Shown here: positions 1 through 8,124 of the stretch, one piece after another
How the letters are laid out: the number at the start of each line of letters is the position of its first letter
Position numbering within the stretch: the stretch's first letter is position 1
NCBI RefSeq assembly: GCF_021026195.1
Contig: NZ_JAJNCT010000007.1
Span: 62,001 to 126,000, forward strand
DNA: 64,000 bases
DNA from: Comamonas koreensis
Lineage (GTDB): Bacteria; Pseudomonadota; Gammaproteobacteria; Burkholderiales; Burkholderiaceae_C
Reading direction: 5' to 3'
Notes under the pieces: model-generated
Seen by the model: the letters and a program-made list of their open reading frames with translations, nothing else
Told to the model about the DNA's origin: nothing
Database searches by the model: none
Program-made: the position numbers and the translations under genes

Positions 1-1217
1 ATGTTCAGCCGCTCCACCAGCCAGAAGCCAAAGTAAGGCTTGTCCGGGTTGGGCAGCTTGGTGCGGCGCTTGACGGTCCACATCACCAGGCCGGTGCCCA
101 CCATGGCCGTGCCCGCCAGACTGGTGAGAAAGTAGAGCCAGCGCACGGTGGTATCGCCAAAGCGGCCCAGGTGCAGCGCATAGAGCACGCCACGCGTCTC
201 CGCCGCCGCGCCGACCTGGTCCTTGACCTCCAGCAGCTTGCCGGTGCTGCCCTCGAACAGCATGTATTTGGGGCTGATCGACACGCGCTCGAAATCACCA
301 TAGGTGACGATCACGCGCGCCGAGGCATCGCCGGCGTTGTTGACGGTGACGCGGCCAATGCGGTCCTCGCCCCAGCGCTGCTGGGCCTGGCGCACCATGT
401 CGCCCAGGGGAGCCAACGGCGCGGCCACCCCACTGGGCTTGCCTGCGGGGATGAAGGCACTCAGCTCGCTTTGCATGGCCTGGCGCTCGGCCTGGGTCTT
501 GAAGGCGGCGCTGCTGGCCCAGGGCATGGTCATGGCCATCAAGGTGACCAGGCCGGTATAGGTAATCATCGCGTGGAAAGGCAGCCCGAAGACCGACAGC
601 GCATTGTGCGCATCCAGCCAGGAGCGCTGGCCCTTGCCCCAGCGGAAGGTGAAGAAGTCGACAAAGATCTTCTTGTGCGTGATCACGCCGCTGACAATGG
701 CCACCAGCATGAACATGGCGCAGAAACTGGCCAGCCAGCGGGCCCAAAGCACGGGCATGTAATGAAACTGGAAGTGGAAACGGTAGAAGAACTCACCACC
801 CACGGTCTCGCGGCCGGCTACCTTCTGGCCGGTCTGCGGATCGAACACCGCGCTGCCAAAGCCGCGCTCGCCCTTTTCGGGCTTGGCAATGCGCCAGAAC
901 GCGCTCACGACGTTGTTGCGCGCATCGGGCATGCCCAGGCTCCACTGGTTGCTGCCAGGGGCCACTTGCTCCAGCACCTGCGCCACGCGCGGTGCCACTT
1001 CGGCAGCATCGGGCACCACGGCCTGGTGGGCCAGCTCGGGCCGCATCCACTGCGAAATCTCTTCCTTGAAGTAGCTCACCGTGCCGGTGAGGAACATCGC
1101 ATACAGGATCCAGCCCACCAGCAGCCCAGCCCAGATGTGCAGGTCGGACATGGTCTGGCGAATGCCGCGTACCGCTGGTTTGCTCGGTTTGCTATCTTTT
1201 TTATCAATGGCAGTCAT
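1..1217 (-). CDS. PepSY-associated TM protein (PiuB-like), 3' end cut by window edge
   Basis: The frame is open from the ATG at 1217 to the left edge, so the C-terminus lies outside the window (about 405 codons visible). The N-terminus reads as a cytoplasmic stretch followed by a membrane segment containing HIWAGLLVGWILYAMFLTG. A second hydrophobic stretch near FCAMFMLVAIVSGVITHKKIF and a later one near WLYFLTSLAGTAMVGTGLV fit the PepSY_TM/PiuB fold. Proteins of this family sit beside siderophore receptors and are thought to act in the inner membrane, probably in iron release or ferric reduction; substrate is not evident. Its start overlaps the DUF3649 stop (ATGA), which implies translational coupling as the last visible gene of the iron operon. 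Confidence 0.85.
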   Translation of the reverse strand, partial: MTAIDKKDSKPSKPAVRGIRQTMSDLHIWAGLLVGWILYAMFLTGTVSYFKEEISQWMRPELAHQAVVPDAAEVAPRVAQVLEQVAPGSNQWSLGMPDARNNVVSAFWRIAKPEKGERGFGSAVFDPQTGQKVAGRETVGGEFFYRFHFQFHYMPVLWARWLASFCAMFMLVAIVSGVITHKKIFVDFFTFRWGKGQRSWLDAHNALSVFGLPFHAMITYTGLVTLMAMTMPWASSAAFKTQAERQAMQSELSAFIPAGKPSGVAAPLAPLGDMVRQAQQRWGEDRIGRVTVNNAGDASARVIVTYGDFERVSISPKYMLFEGSTGKLLEVKDQVGAAAETRGVLYALHLGRFGDTTVRWLYFLTSLAGTAMVGTGLVMWTVKRRTKLPNPDKPYFGFWLVERLN

Positions 1218-1540
1218 GCCGGAGTCACTCCATTCCATACCGGCCAGGCGGCCAGCAGCAGCGGTATCGCGGCCAGCAGCAGCCCCACCCAGGCACGGGT
1301 GGCCGAACGCACCGCGAACACCCAGATCACCGCGCCGGTGTAGACCAGAAAGCTGGCCATGGTGCCGGCCAGCACGGCCTGGGGTTTGGCCATGGGCAAG
1401 GCCAGCACGGCCACGCTGGCCACGGCCGCCAGCGCGTAGCCGCCGCCAATGGCGGCGGCGATGCGTGACAGCAGCGGGCCGACCTGGCAGGCCTTGGCCA
1501 GCGCGGCGCGCAAGGCGCCGCTCAGCACTTGGCTGGTCAT
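1214..1540 (-). CDS. DUF3649 family small membrane protein of the iron-uptake operon
   Basis: This 108-residue protein is very hydrophobic, with about three membrane segments (roughly residues 24-50, 55-77 and 84-102). Its size and its position between a TonB-dependent receptor operon and a PepSY_TM gene match DUF3649, an uncharacterised family repeatedly found in iron-acquisition loci. It overlaps the upstream DUF4198 gene and the downstream PepSY gene by ATGA at both ends. Tight coupling suggests a role in one inner-membrane complex with the PepSY protein; that is inference. The family assignment comes from context and size, because no catalytic motif is visible. Confidence 0.7.
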   Translation of the reverse strand: MTSQVLSGALRAALAKACQVGPLLSRIAAAIGGGYALAAVASVAVLALPMAKPQAVLAGTMASFLVYTGAVIWVFAVRSATRAWVGLLLAAIPLLLAAWPVWNGVTPA

Positions 1541-2265
1541 TTGGCCGGGTTGGGCGTTGCCACGGGGCCGGCAGCCACAGGGGCCACGCCCTCAGGCTTC
1601 ACGTAGGTGACCGAGGTCACATAGCTCACGCCGTCGTACTTTTCGCCAGCGCGTTCGCCGGGCGTGCGGTCGTTGTGCTTGATCTCGGCCACGTACTGGC
1701 CTTGCCATGGCAGGTCGAAATGCACCAGGCCTTGGGCATCGGTGTGGCCCTCTTTCATCCAGCCCGATTGGGTGACCACGGCGACCTGGGTCTTGGGCAG
1801 CGGCTGGCCCTTGAAGGTGGCCTTGAACTCACCGTCCTTGCCGGTCGGGGTCAGGTCCAGCGCCAGCTTGGGCTTTTGCGCGGCAAAGCCGGTGACCAGG
1901 CGTGCAGCGGGGTGGTACCAGTTGGTGACATCCTTGCCATCGCGCTTGAACTTGGACAGCGGATAGTTGGCGTCTTCAGCGACGATGGAGACACCCTCCT
2001 GGACGTTGAACGGCAAGGTAAAGCCATTGGCGGTCTTGTTGCCGGCAGCGGCCTTTTCCTCGCCCTTGGCGTTGATCAGCACGCCCTGGGGCTTGCCAAA
2101 GTGGTCCAGCAGGCCGGGGGATGCTTCACGCAGGTTGTCGCCAAACTCGCCAAAGCGCAGCACCACGGCATGGTCTGCACCGGCAGGCTCCAGCCAGATC
2201 TGGTGGGCTTGGGCGGACATGGCCAGCACGGCCAGGCTCAGGGCAGACAGGGATTTCTTCAACAT
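1537..2265 (-). CDS. DUF4198 family periplasmic protein
   Basis: The ATG at 2265 is chosen because it follows a clear AAGGAGAG ribosome site and begins a signal peptide (residues 1-21, ending AMSAQA). The mature protein would begin HQIWLEP, putting a histidine at the new N-terminus. The rest (242 residues in all) is a beta-rich periplasmic domain of the DUF4198 type, a family linked to metal-uptake systems such as cobalt/nickel and TonB-dependent loci. The last 20 residues are Pro/Ala/Val rich. It follows the TonB receptor gene by 115 bp on the same strand and overlaps DUF3649 by 4 nt. A periplasmic metal or metallophore-handling role is inferred. Confidence 0.78.
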   Translation of the reverse strand: MLKKSLSALSLAVLAMSAQAHQIWLEPAGADHAVVLRFGEFGDNLREASPGLLDHFGKPQGVLINAKGEEKAAAGNKTANGFTLPFNVQEGVSIVAEDANYPLSKFKRDGKDVTNWYHPAARLVTGFAAQKPKLALDLTPTGKDGEFKATFKGQPLPKTQVAVVTQSGWMKEGHTDAQGLVHFDLPWQGQYVAEIKHNDRTPGERAGEKYDGVSYVTSVTYVKPEGVAPVAAGPVATPNPAK

Positions 2266-2380
2266 ATGCTCTCTCTCCTTTTTTGATAAACATGCTGCTG
2301 GCGCCTTGCGCTCCCGCAGCCCACTCCCCAGAACCGGTGGGCGGTCTCTACGCAGCTGCGCGGAGACCACCCGCAGGTTC

Positions 2381-4726
2381 TCAAAAATCAACCGTTGCCG
2401 ACAGCACCACGGTACGCGGTGCGCTCAAGGTCAGGTAGTTGTTGCCACTGATCAACCAGACGTTCTTGCCCGTCAGGTTCTCGACATTGGCACGCAGCAC
2501 CACCGCCTTGCCGCTGACCTGGGTGCGGTAGCGCGCGCCCACGTCAAAGCGGGTCCAGCCCGAAAGCTTGAGGGTGTTGGCATTGCTGGCCCAGGCCGAG
2601 CCGGTGTGGATCATGCGGCCGTTGACGGACAGGCCCTGCACGCCGGGTACATCCCAGTCGGCGCCCAGGTTGGCATTGATCTTGGGCACGCCATAGGCAT
2701 CGTTGCCCTGGTACTGCGCCGCCTTGGTGACCTTGGCGCGGTTGAAGGTGAGGCCACCCATCAAACGCAGACCGTGCTGCAGCTCGCCATAGGCGGCCAG
2801 CTCCAGGCCCCGGTTGCGCTGCTCACCATCAAAGCTGTAGATGTTGGTGGTCGGGTCGGTCATGCTGTTGGGGCGGCTGATCTGGAACAGGCTGGCTGTC
2901 GTCATGAAGCTGCCCCAATCCACCTTCACGCCCGCTTCGTACTGCTTGGACTTGAACGGCGGAAACACCTCGCCAGCATTCACCGCCGTGTTGGGCGCCG
3001 TGGCACCGCGCGACAGGCCGGCCGTGTAGTTGCCGTAGACGGAGACCTGGTCATTGGCCTTGACCACCAGGCCGACCAGCGGCGTGGTTGCGCTCTTGGC
3101 GTAGCTGCTGGTCTGCGCGCCGCTGGCGGTGCTGAAGTTGCGCAGGTCCACGGTCTGGCGGCGCAGGCCCAGGGTCAGCAGCAGGCGGTCATCGGCCAGG
3201 GCCATGGTGTCCGTCACCGCGATGCCGTAGTTGTGCGCCTTGGAGGCCTTGTTGGGCTCGGCGCGCGCGCCTTCGACTGGTGGCAGTGGCGCGGGGTTGT
3301 AGATGTTCGATGGCGACGTGGTCAGGCCGGCCACATAGGCGTTGCCGGATTCCTGGCGCAGGTCGGTGGCGCTGACCACCAGCGAGTGCTTGATACCGCC
3401 GGTCGCGAACTTGGCCCGCAGCCCCGCATCGGCGCTGCTGGTCTCGCTGTACGAATCATAGAAGCTGCTGCGCACGGTGAAGTCGCCGGCCGCATTCATC
3501 GACGTCGTCGTGGTCGGGAAAATCTGCTGGGCCTTGCCCTTGCGGTAGCCGATGCCGGCAAACGCTGTGACCTGGTCGTTCAGATCGACTTCCAGGCGCG
3601 AGGCGATGACCTTGTCGTCCAGCGACAGATCGGTATCGGGGAACCAGTTGCTGCGCGCGTTGGGCGGCTTGGGCAAGGACGTCAGCGCCGGGTTGAAGCC
3701 GATCTGCGGGCGGAAGTCTTCCAGCTCTTCGCGCTGTGCATAGGCATCGAGCGACCAGCGCAGATGGCTGCCCCGGTAGTCGACCGCGATTGCGCCCACG
3801 CCCAGCTTTTGGTCGCCACCACGGATGCTGGCCTCGCCACCGCGTGCTGCGCCATTGACGCGCACGCCCCATTCCTTGTTCTCGCCAAAGCGGCGCGAGA
3901 TATCGACACTGGTGCCAAACTGCGCACGGCCCAGGTACTGCAGGCCCACGCGGTTCAGCGGCGCATCGCCTGCACGCTTGGTCTGCACATTGATGGCGCC
4001 GCCAATGCTGCCGCCGGGCGGCATTCCGCCCACCATCGCGCCCGGGCCCTTGAGCAGCTCGGCACGCTCCAGAATCTCGGCCGGCACCCGGCTGGCCGAG
4101 GTCAGACCATAGAGGCCGTTGAGGCCCACATCGCCACCGCTGATGCCAAAGCCGCGCACCTGGATGTCTTCGCTGAAGCCCTGCGAGGCGGTGGTCAGGC
4201 GCACCGAGGCGTCGTTGGCCAGCACCTCACCCAAGGTGCGTGCCTGCTGGTCCGCCACCGCTTCTGCGGTGTATGCCACGGTGGAAAACGGCGTGTCCAT
4301 CACATCCTGGTCGCCCAGCATGCCAATGCGGCTGCCGCGCGCCTGCTTGCCGCCGGCATAGGCCTCGGGGCGGTCGCCGGCGCGGGTGGCGGGGGCCATC
4401 ACCACCACCGGGTTCAGCGCTACTTCGCCAGCGGTCTGGCCGTTGTCGATGACCAGGGTCGTGCCTTCGATGCGGGCCACCAGGTTGGTGTTGCGCAGCA
4501 ACTGGCGCACGGCATCCTGGGCGCTCATGCTGCCCTTGACGGCAGCGCCGGGGCGGCCTTGTACCAGCGCCGGTGGCGCCATCAGTTGTAGGCCGGCCTG
4601 GCGGGCCAGCTGGGCCAGCGCGCTGTCAAGCGGCTGGGCGGAAATATCAAAATCAGCGGCCGAGGCTGCGCCAGCCAAGGTGGCAATGGCCAGGGCGATC
4701 AAGTGGCGTTTGCAGGGGTGCGACAT
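2381..4726 (-). CDS. TonB-dependent siderophore receptor with N-terminal STN signalling domain
   Basis: Outer-membrane ferric-siderophore transporter of 781 residues. The start at 4726 gives a clean signal peptide (residues 1-23, ending LAGAASA) and has GAGGAAAG upstream; in-frame starts further upstream lack a ribosome site. Residues about 24-90 are an STN domain (FDISAQPLDSALAQLARQ...), the periplasmic signalling module that contacts FecR-type regulators. The plug follows (IQVRGFGISGG) and then a 22-strand barrel ending in VVLSATVDF with the expected terminal Phe. The STN domain plus the adjacent upstream sigma/anti-sigma gene indicate a cell-surface signalling receptor of the FecA/FpvA/FoxA class. 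The siderophore cannot be told from sequence alone. Confidence 0.92.
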   Translation of the reverse strand: MSHPCKRHLIALAIATLAGAASAADFDISAQPLDSALAQLARQAGLQLMAPPALVQGRPGAAVKGSMSAQDAVRQLLRNTNLVARIEGTTLVIDNGQTAGEVALNPVVVMAPATRAGDRPEAYAGGKQARGSRIGMLGDQDVMDTPFSTVAYTAEAVADQQARTLGEVLANDASVRLTTASQGFSEDIQVRGFGISGGDVGLNGLYGLTSASRVPAEILERAELLKGPGAMVGGMPPGGSIGGAINVQTKRAGDAPLNRVGLQYLGRAQFGTSVDISRRFGENKEWGVRVNGAARGGEASIRGGDQKLGVGAIAVDYRGSHLRWSLDAYAQREELEDFRPQIGFNPALTSLPKPPNARSNWFPDTDLSLDDKVIASRLEVDLNDQVTAFAGIGYRKGKAQQIFPTTTTSMNAAGDFTVRSSFYDSYSETSSADAGLRAKFATGGIKHSLVVSATDLRQESGNAYVAGLTTSPSNIYNPAPLPPVEGARAEPNKASKAHNYGIAVTDTMALADDRLLLTLGLRRQTVDLRNFSTASGAQTSSYAKSATTPLVGLVVKANDQVSVYGNYTAGLSRGATAPNTAVNAGEVFPPFKSKQYEAGVKVDWGSFMTTASLFQISRPNSMTDPTTNIYSFDGEQRNRGLELAAYGELQHGLRLMGGLTFNRAKVTKAAQYQGNDAYGVPKINANLGADWDVPGVQGLSVNGRMIHTGSAWASNANTLKLSGWTRFDVGARYRTQVSGKAVVLRANVENLTGKNVWLISGNNYLTLSAPRTVVLSATVDF

Positions 4727-4852
4727 ATCGTTGGGAACTTTCCTCATGTGGTTCACAAGAGGTAATACGAACGAGACGCAGTTTTCCCTCAACGACAGCG
4801 CAAGTATTTTTAAATGGCCGGTCAGCGGCCCATAGTGCATGCGCACCATCGC

Positions 4853-6166
4853 TCAACTCTGCGCCTTGCGCCGCGCAATCGTGATGCGGCGCGCAGCGCC
4901 CTGGCCTTCTTCGCGCACCACCACCGGCACACTGCGTGGCAGCAGTTGCAGCCAGGCGCGGGCATCAGCAATGCGCACCCGGCCAAAAATCGTCAGGTGT
5001 TCGGCATCGGGCGCCACCTGCATGGGAACCTGGCAATAACGGGCCAGGCGCTGCACGGCCAGGCCCAGCGGCTCGTGGCGGAAGTCCAGCCAGCCATTGC
5101 GCCAGGCGGCCACCTCGCCCGCGCTGGTATCGCGCCGGGGCGACTGGCCTTGTTGCCAGTCCAGGGTCTGGCTGCCGGTCAGCTCCCAGCCATCGCCGGC
5201 ATCGGCCAGATCGCCCTCGCTGCCGCGCTGCTGCACGCGCACCCGGCCCTCTTCCACCGCCACGCGCAGCCCACCCTGGTCATCGAGAGCCACTTCAAAG
5301 CGGGTGCCCAGCACGGTGATGCGGGCCGGGCCGGCATCGACGATAAAAGGCGCATCGGCATTGCGTGCCACCTTGAAGAAGGCCGCGCCATGGTGCATCT
5401 GCACATAGCGGCGGCTGCCGTAGTAGCGTACATCCAGGCGGGTCTGCGCATCCAGCGCAATGCTGCTGCCATCGGGCAGCGCCTGGTTGAGCTGGCGGCC
5501 GGTAGCGGTGCCCAGCTGGATCTGCCATGTCACCACCTGGCTCTGGTACAAGCGCCAGGCCAGGCTGCCGCTGGCGCCCAGGCCGGCCACACCGAGCAAG
5601 GCCGACAGTGCGCGGCGCCGGCCCTTGCGCGGCAGCGCCTGCACAACACCATCGCCACGCCATTCATGCAAAGCCGCCTCGATGGCATCCATGGCGCGCA
5701 TGATCTCGCGCTCCACCGTCTTGACCGACACGCCATGGGCGGCAGCAATCGCTGCCTGCGATTCGCCATCGAGCCGGTCGGCCAGGAACATGCTGCGGCA
5801 GCGCTCGGGCAAGGCGGCAATGGCGGCATCGACCGCCACCAGCGCCTCGCGCCGCAGGCTGGCCTCGGCCACATCCTGGCCCAGTGCTTGCACGCCGGCG
5901 CTGCCGTCATGCAGGGCGCTGTCAAAGCGCTCGGAAGTGCGCGCCGCCCGGCGCAGGTGGTCGATCACCAGGTGCTCGGCCACCGTGTACAAATAGGCGC
6001 GTGGCGCTGGGTGCTGGCTCTGCGCCATCGGCCCCGCTTCCACCACGCGCAGCCAGGCGTCATGCACGATGTCCTGCGCCGATTGGCGGCTGCCGGTACG
6101 GCGCGCCACAAAGGCGATCAGCTCGCGATAGCTATCGCGAAAGGCTTCCAACGGGAGGGCGGACAT
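4853..6166 (-). CDS. fused ECF sigma factor / FecR-type anti-sigma protein (IutY-like)
   Basis: One 437-residue polypeptide carries both halves of a cell-surface signalling pair. Residues about 8-75 are sigma region 2 (QDIVHDAWLRVVE) and about 108-163 are sigma region 4 with its helix-turn-helix (AAIAAAHGVSVKTVEREIMR), as in FecI-type factors. After a short linker with KGRRR comes one membrane helix (about 185-205). Residues about 215-312 are a periplasmic FecR domain (LPDGSSIALDAQTRLDVRYY; VLGTRFEV; VEEGRVRV) and about 362-430 an STN-like C-terminal domain. This matches the known architecture of Pseudomonas putida IutY, where regulated proteolysis frees the sigma part. It lies upstream of the STN-containing receptor on the same strand, with a Fur box before it, so it should drive the receptor operon under iron starvation. 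Confidence 0.9.
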   Translation of the reverse strand: MSALPLEAFRDSYRELIAFVARRTGSRQSAQDIVHDAWLRVVEAGPMAQSQHPAPRAYLYTVAEHLVIDHLRRAARTSERFDSALHDGSAGVQALGQDVAEASLRREALVAVDAAIAALPERCRSMFLADRLDGESQAAIAAAHGVSVKTVEREIMRAMDAIEAALHEWRGDGVVQALPRKGRRRALSALLGVAGLGASGSLAWRLYQSQVVTWQIQLGTATGRQLNQALPDGSSIALDAQTRLDVRYYGSRRYVQMHHGAAFFKVARNADAPFIVDAGPARITVLGTRFEVALDDQGGLRVAVEEGRVRVQQRGSEGDLADAGDGWELTGSQTLDWQQGQSPRRDTSAGEVAAWRNGWLDFRHEPLGLAVQRLARYCQVPMQVAPDAEHLTIFGRVRIADARAWLQLLPRSVPVVVREEGQGAARRITIARRKAQS

Positions 6167-6216
6167 GACGGGGACGGGCGGGCGCTAAAAATGACAAGGC
6201 GCGCTAGTATATTACG

Positions 6217-6235
6217 AATGAGAATAAATCTCATT
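6217..6235 (-). promoter_or_regulatory. Fur box upstream of the sigma/anti-sigma gene
   Basis: AATGAGAATAAATCTCATT is a 19 bp dyad (AATGAGA, 5 bp, TCTCATT) close to the Fur consensus. Its right end in gene direction lies 51 bp before the ATG at 6166, in an AT-rich stretch with several TATA-like hexamers, so Fur-iron would block the promoter of the iron operon. The promoter hexamers themselves are not resolved. Confidence 0.75.
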
Positions 6236-6333
6236 TGTTATATAAATTCTCTTTAAAAACAGGGTGTTAAATCGCCCGCCGGTGGAGGCGGTTACTGCTG
6301 CCAGCGCAGCCGTTTCCCGCTATGAAAGACACC

Positions 6334-6368
6334 ATAAAAAACGCCCTGTAGCGCCAGCTACAGAGCGT
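6334..6368 (-). terminator. rho-independent terminator of the rskA-like gene
   Basis: On the minus strand ACGCTCTGTAGC pairs with GCTACAGGGCGT (one G-U pair) around a 4 nt loop and is followed by TTTTTT. It lies just past the stop at 6388 and separates the sigma/anti-sigma pair from the iron operon. Confidence 0.8.
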
Positions 6369-6387
6369 GGGGACGGGCAAAAACCAC

Positions 6388-7188
6388 TTACAAATCGCGC
6401 TTGATCAAAGCCCCGCTGAACAAGACCGGCCCGGTGGGCCCCGTCTCGCTGGGCACGCCGCCCTTGGGCTCCAGGCTGATCGCCAGCGCTGGGATGGCCT
6501 GCACCTGGGCCAGCTGCGCCTGCAGTTGCTCCAGCCGCCCCTCGCCCATGACGCCCAAGGACTGCGGCGCGCCCTGCGTGGGCAAGGCCCAGAGCTGCAG
6601 TGACCGGTCGGCTGCCTCCTGGTAGCCGCCGACCCGCTGCAGCTCCAGCCGGCCATGGCGGGCATCGAAGGTCACCAGCATGGAGGCCTGCGCCTTGCCA
6701 TCGGCCAGCACGGCCACATACTGCAGTTGCGGGGTGGCCTGCAAGGCGGTCTGGGTCTTTTGCAGCTCCGTCTGCAAGGCGGCCAGCTGCTGGCCGGTGT
6801 TGCGTTGCAGGCTTTGCTGCGCATACAGGCCAATGGCGACGGCAGCGACGGTGGCCACGGCACCGGTCAGCGCCAGCGAGCGCCACCAGCTGAGGGCTTT
6901 GGGGCTGCGGGCCTGGGCCGTGGCGCGCTGCTGCGCCAGCGCCAGGCCTGCCTGGTCGGCATCGACCAGGTTCTGGATGCGGGTCCAGACGGCGGCATCG
7001 GGTTGCACAGGCGACTGCAGCTCGGACAGCGCCGACCAGCGGCCTTGCCACAGCAGCGCGGCCGAGCGCACCTGGGGATGCGCGCGGGCCATCTGCTCAA
7101 AGCGGCGGCGGGCGCCAGCGCGCAAGGTGCCAAGGGCATAGGCGGCGGCCAGGCGGTCTAGCAGTTCGGGGTGTTGTACCAGGTTCAT
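6388..7188 (-). CDS. RskA-like membrane anti-sigma factor
   Basis: The protein has 266 residues: a cytoplasmic N-terminal domain (about 1-95) with the pattern HPELLDRLAAAYALGTLRAG typical of RskA/anti-sigma-K proteins, one membrane helix (about 103-122), and a periplasmic C-terminal domain containing LWALPTQGAPQSLGVM, the RskA domain signature. There is no zinc HC2 motif, as expected for this class. It should hold the sigma factor encoded 18 bp upstream at the membrane. AAGGAG lies 8 nt before the ATG. A coiled-coil-like Gln/Leu stretch (about 125-150) follows the membrane helix. Confidence 0.85.
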   Translation of the reverse strand: MNLVQHPELLDRLAAAYALGTLRAGARRRFEQMARAHPQVRSAALLWQGRWSALSELQSPVQPDAAVWTRIQNLVDADQAGLALAQQRATAQARSPKALSWWRSLALTGAVATVAAVAIGLYAQQSLQRNTGQQLAALQTELQKTQTALQATPQLQYVAVLADGKAQASMLVTFDARHGRLELQRVGGYQEAADRSLQLWALPTQGAPQSLGVMGEGRLEQLQAQLAQVQAIPALAISLEPKGGVPSETGPTGPVLFSGALIKRDL

Positions 7189-7206
7189 CAGAGCACTCCT
7201 TTGCGC

Positions 7207-7782
7207 CTACACGTGGCGGTCCATGCACTTGCGCAGCTGCTCCAGACTGCGGCGCATCCAGGTTTTGACGGTGCCCAGCGGCAGCTGGAAATGGCTGGCC
7301 AGCTCGCTGTGGCTCAAATCGCGCAAATAGGCCAGGCTCACCACCTGGCGCTGGGCCTGCTGCAGGCGCTCCATGCACTGCTGCAAGACCGTTGCCTGTT
7401 CACTGGCCTCCACCGATTGCAGGGGGCCTTGGGCCTCGTCGCCCTGCGGCAGGTCATCCATGTCATCCACCACCGCATGCTGGTCGAGCCGCTCGGCCTT
7501 GCGCCGGCGCAGAAAATCCAGCGCCCTGCTGCGCACCAGCATGCCCATCCAGGCCAGCGGCGGGCTGAGCGAATCGCGGTAGCTGCCGGCATGGCGCCAG
7601 ATGGCGACAAAGCTGTCCTGCAGCACATCCTCGGCCCAGGCCTTGTTGCCCAGAATGCGCAGCGCCAGGCCATACAGCCGGGAGGCCGTCTCGTCGTACA
7701 AAAGCCGGAGCGCCTTGTCCTCGCGGGCGGCTATGCGGTCTAACAAAAGCATCAGTTCAGTGTCTGTGGTTGGTGTGCGCAT
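7207..7782 (-). CDS. ECF RNA polymerase sigma factor, SigK/RpoE type
   Basis: A 191-residue ECF sigma factor. Region 2 spans about 22-90 (AEDVLQDSFVAIWRHAGSY, SRALDFLRRRK) and region 4 about 130-185 (SLAYLRDLSHSELASHFQLPLGTVKTWMRRSLEQLRKCM). It is followed by the RskA-like gene on the same strand, so it is probably controlled by that protein and likely autoregulates the pair. No Shine-Dalgarno is visible before the ATG at 7782 or the in-frame ATG ten codons later, so the exact start is uncertain. The stimulus is unknown. Confidence 0.9.
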   Translation of the reverse strand: MRTPTTDTELMLLLDRIAAREDKALRLLYDETASRLYGLALRILGNKAWAEDVLQDSFVAIWRHAGSYRDSLSPPLAWMGMLVRSRALDFLRRRKAERLDQHAVVDDMDDLPQGDEAQGPLQSVEASEQATVLQQCMERLQQAQRQVVSLAYLRDLSHSELASHFQLPLGTVKTWMRRSLEQLRKCMDRHV

Positions 7783-8124
7783 GCAAGCATTGTGGGGCGA
7801 AGGCCGGCTGGCCGGTCAATCCGTTGTATTGCTGCCAAGCAGCAAGCACCCGCAAAAACCGCCTTGGTCCGGCCCAGGTCAGCGACTGCTCACTGCCCCA
7901 ACTTCCCTGCTTCTGGCCGCTATACGCAGCCAACGGCCGATTGGATGCAGAAACGATGCAAAAAAATAATCGGCTGTGCTGAATCCAAAGCTGCGGCTGG
8001 CGCGTAGTGATGGGCATAGACCCTGCCCAGACAGGGTCGGATAACCGGAACACCCAATGAAAACAGCCAGCAACGCCCCTACCGCCGTCCTCCAGCCATC
8101 CAGCCGCTGCGCCAGGAGGCAGCC
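7783..8124. other. 342 bp divergent intergenic region
   Basis: This gap separates the leftward sigma gene from the rightward SDR gene and must hold both promoters. I see no convincing gene. A GACCCTG/CAGGGTC stem-loop with a 6 nt loop lies at 8019-8038; it has no U-run, so it is not a standard terminator. AGGAGG before the SDR ATG is the only firm signal. Confidence 0.5.

Noticed and set aside
1967..4591. 874-codon plus-strand frame opposite the TonB receptor
   Set aside because: It is antisense to a clear receptor with signal peptide, STN, plug and barrel. The frame's composition is typical of GC-skew shadows and has no ribosome site.
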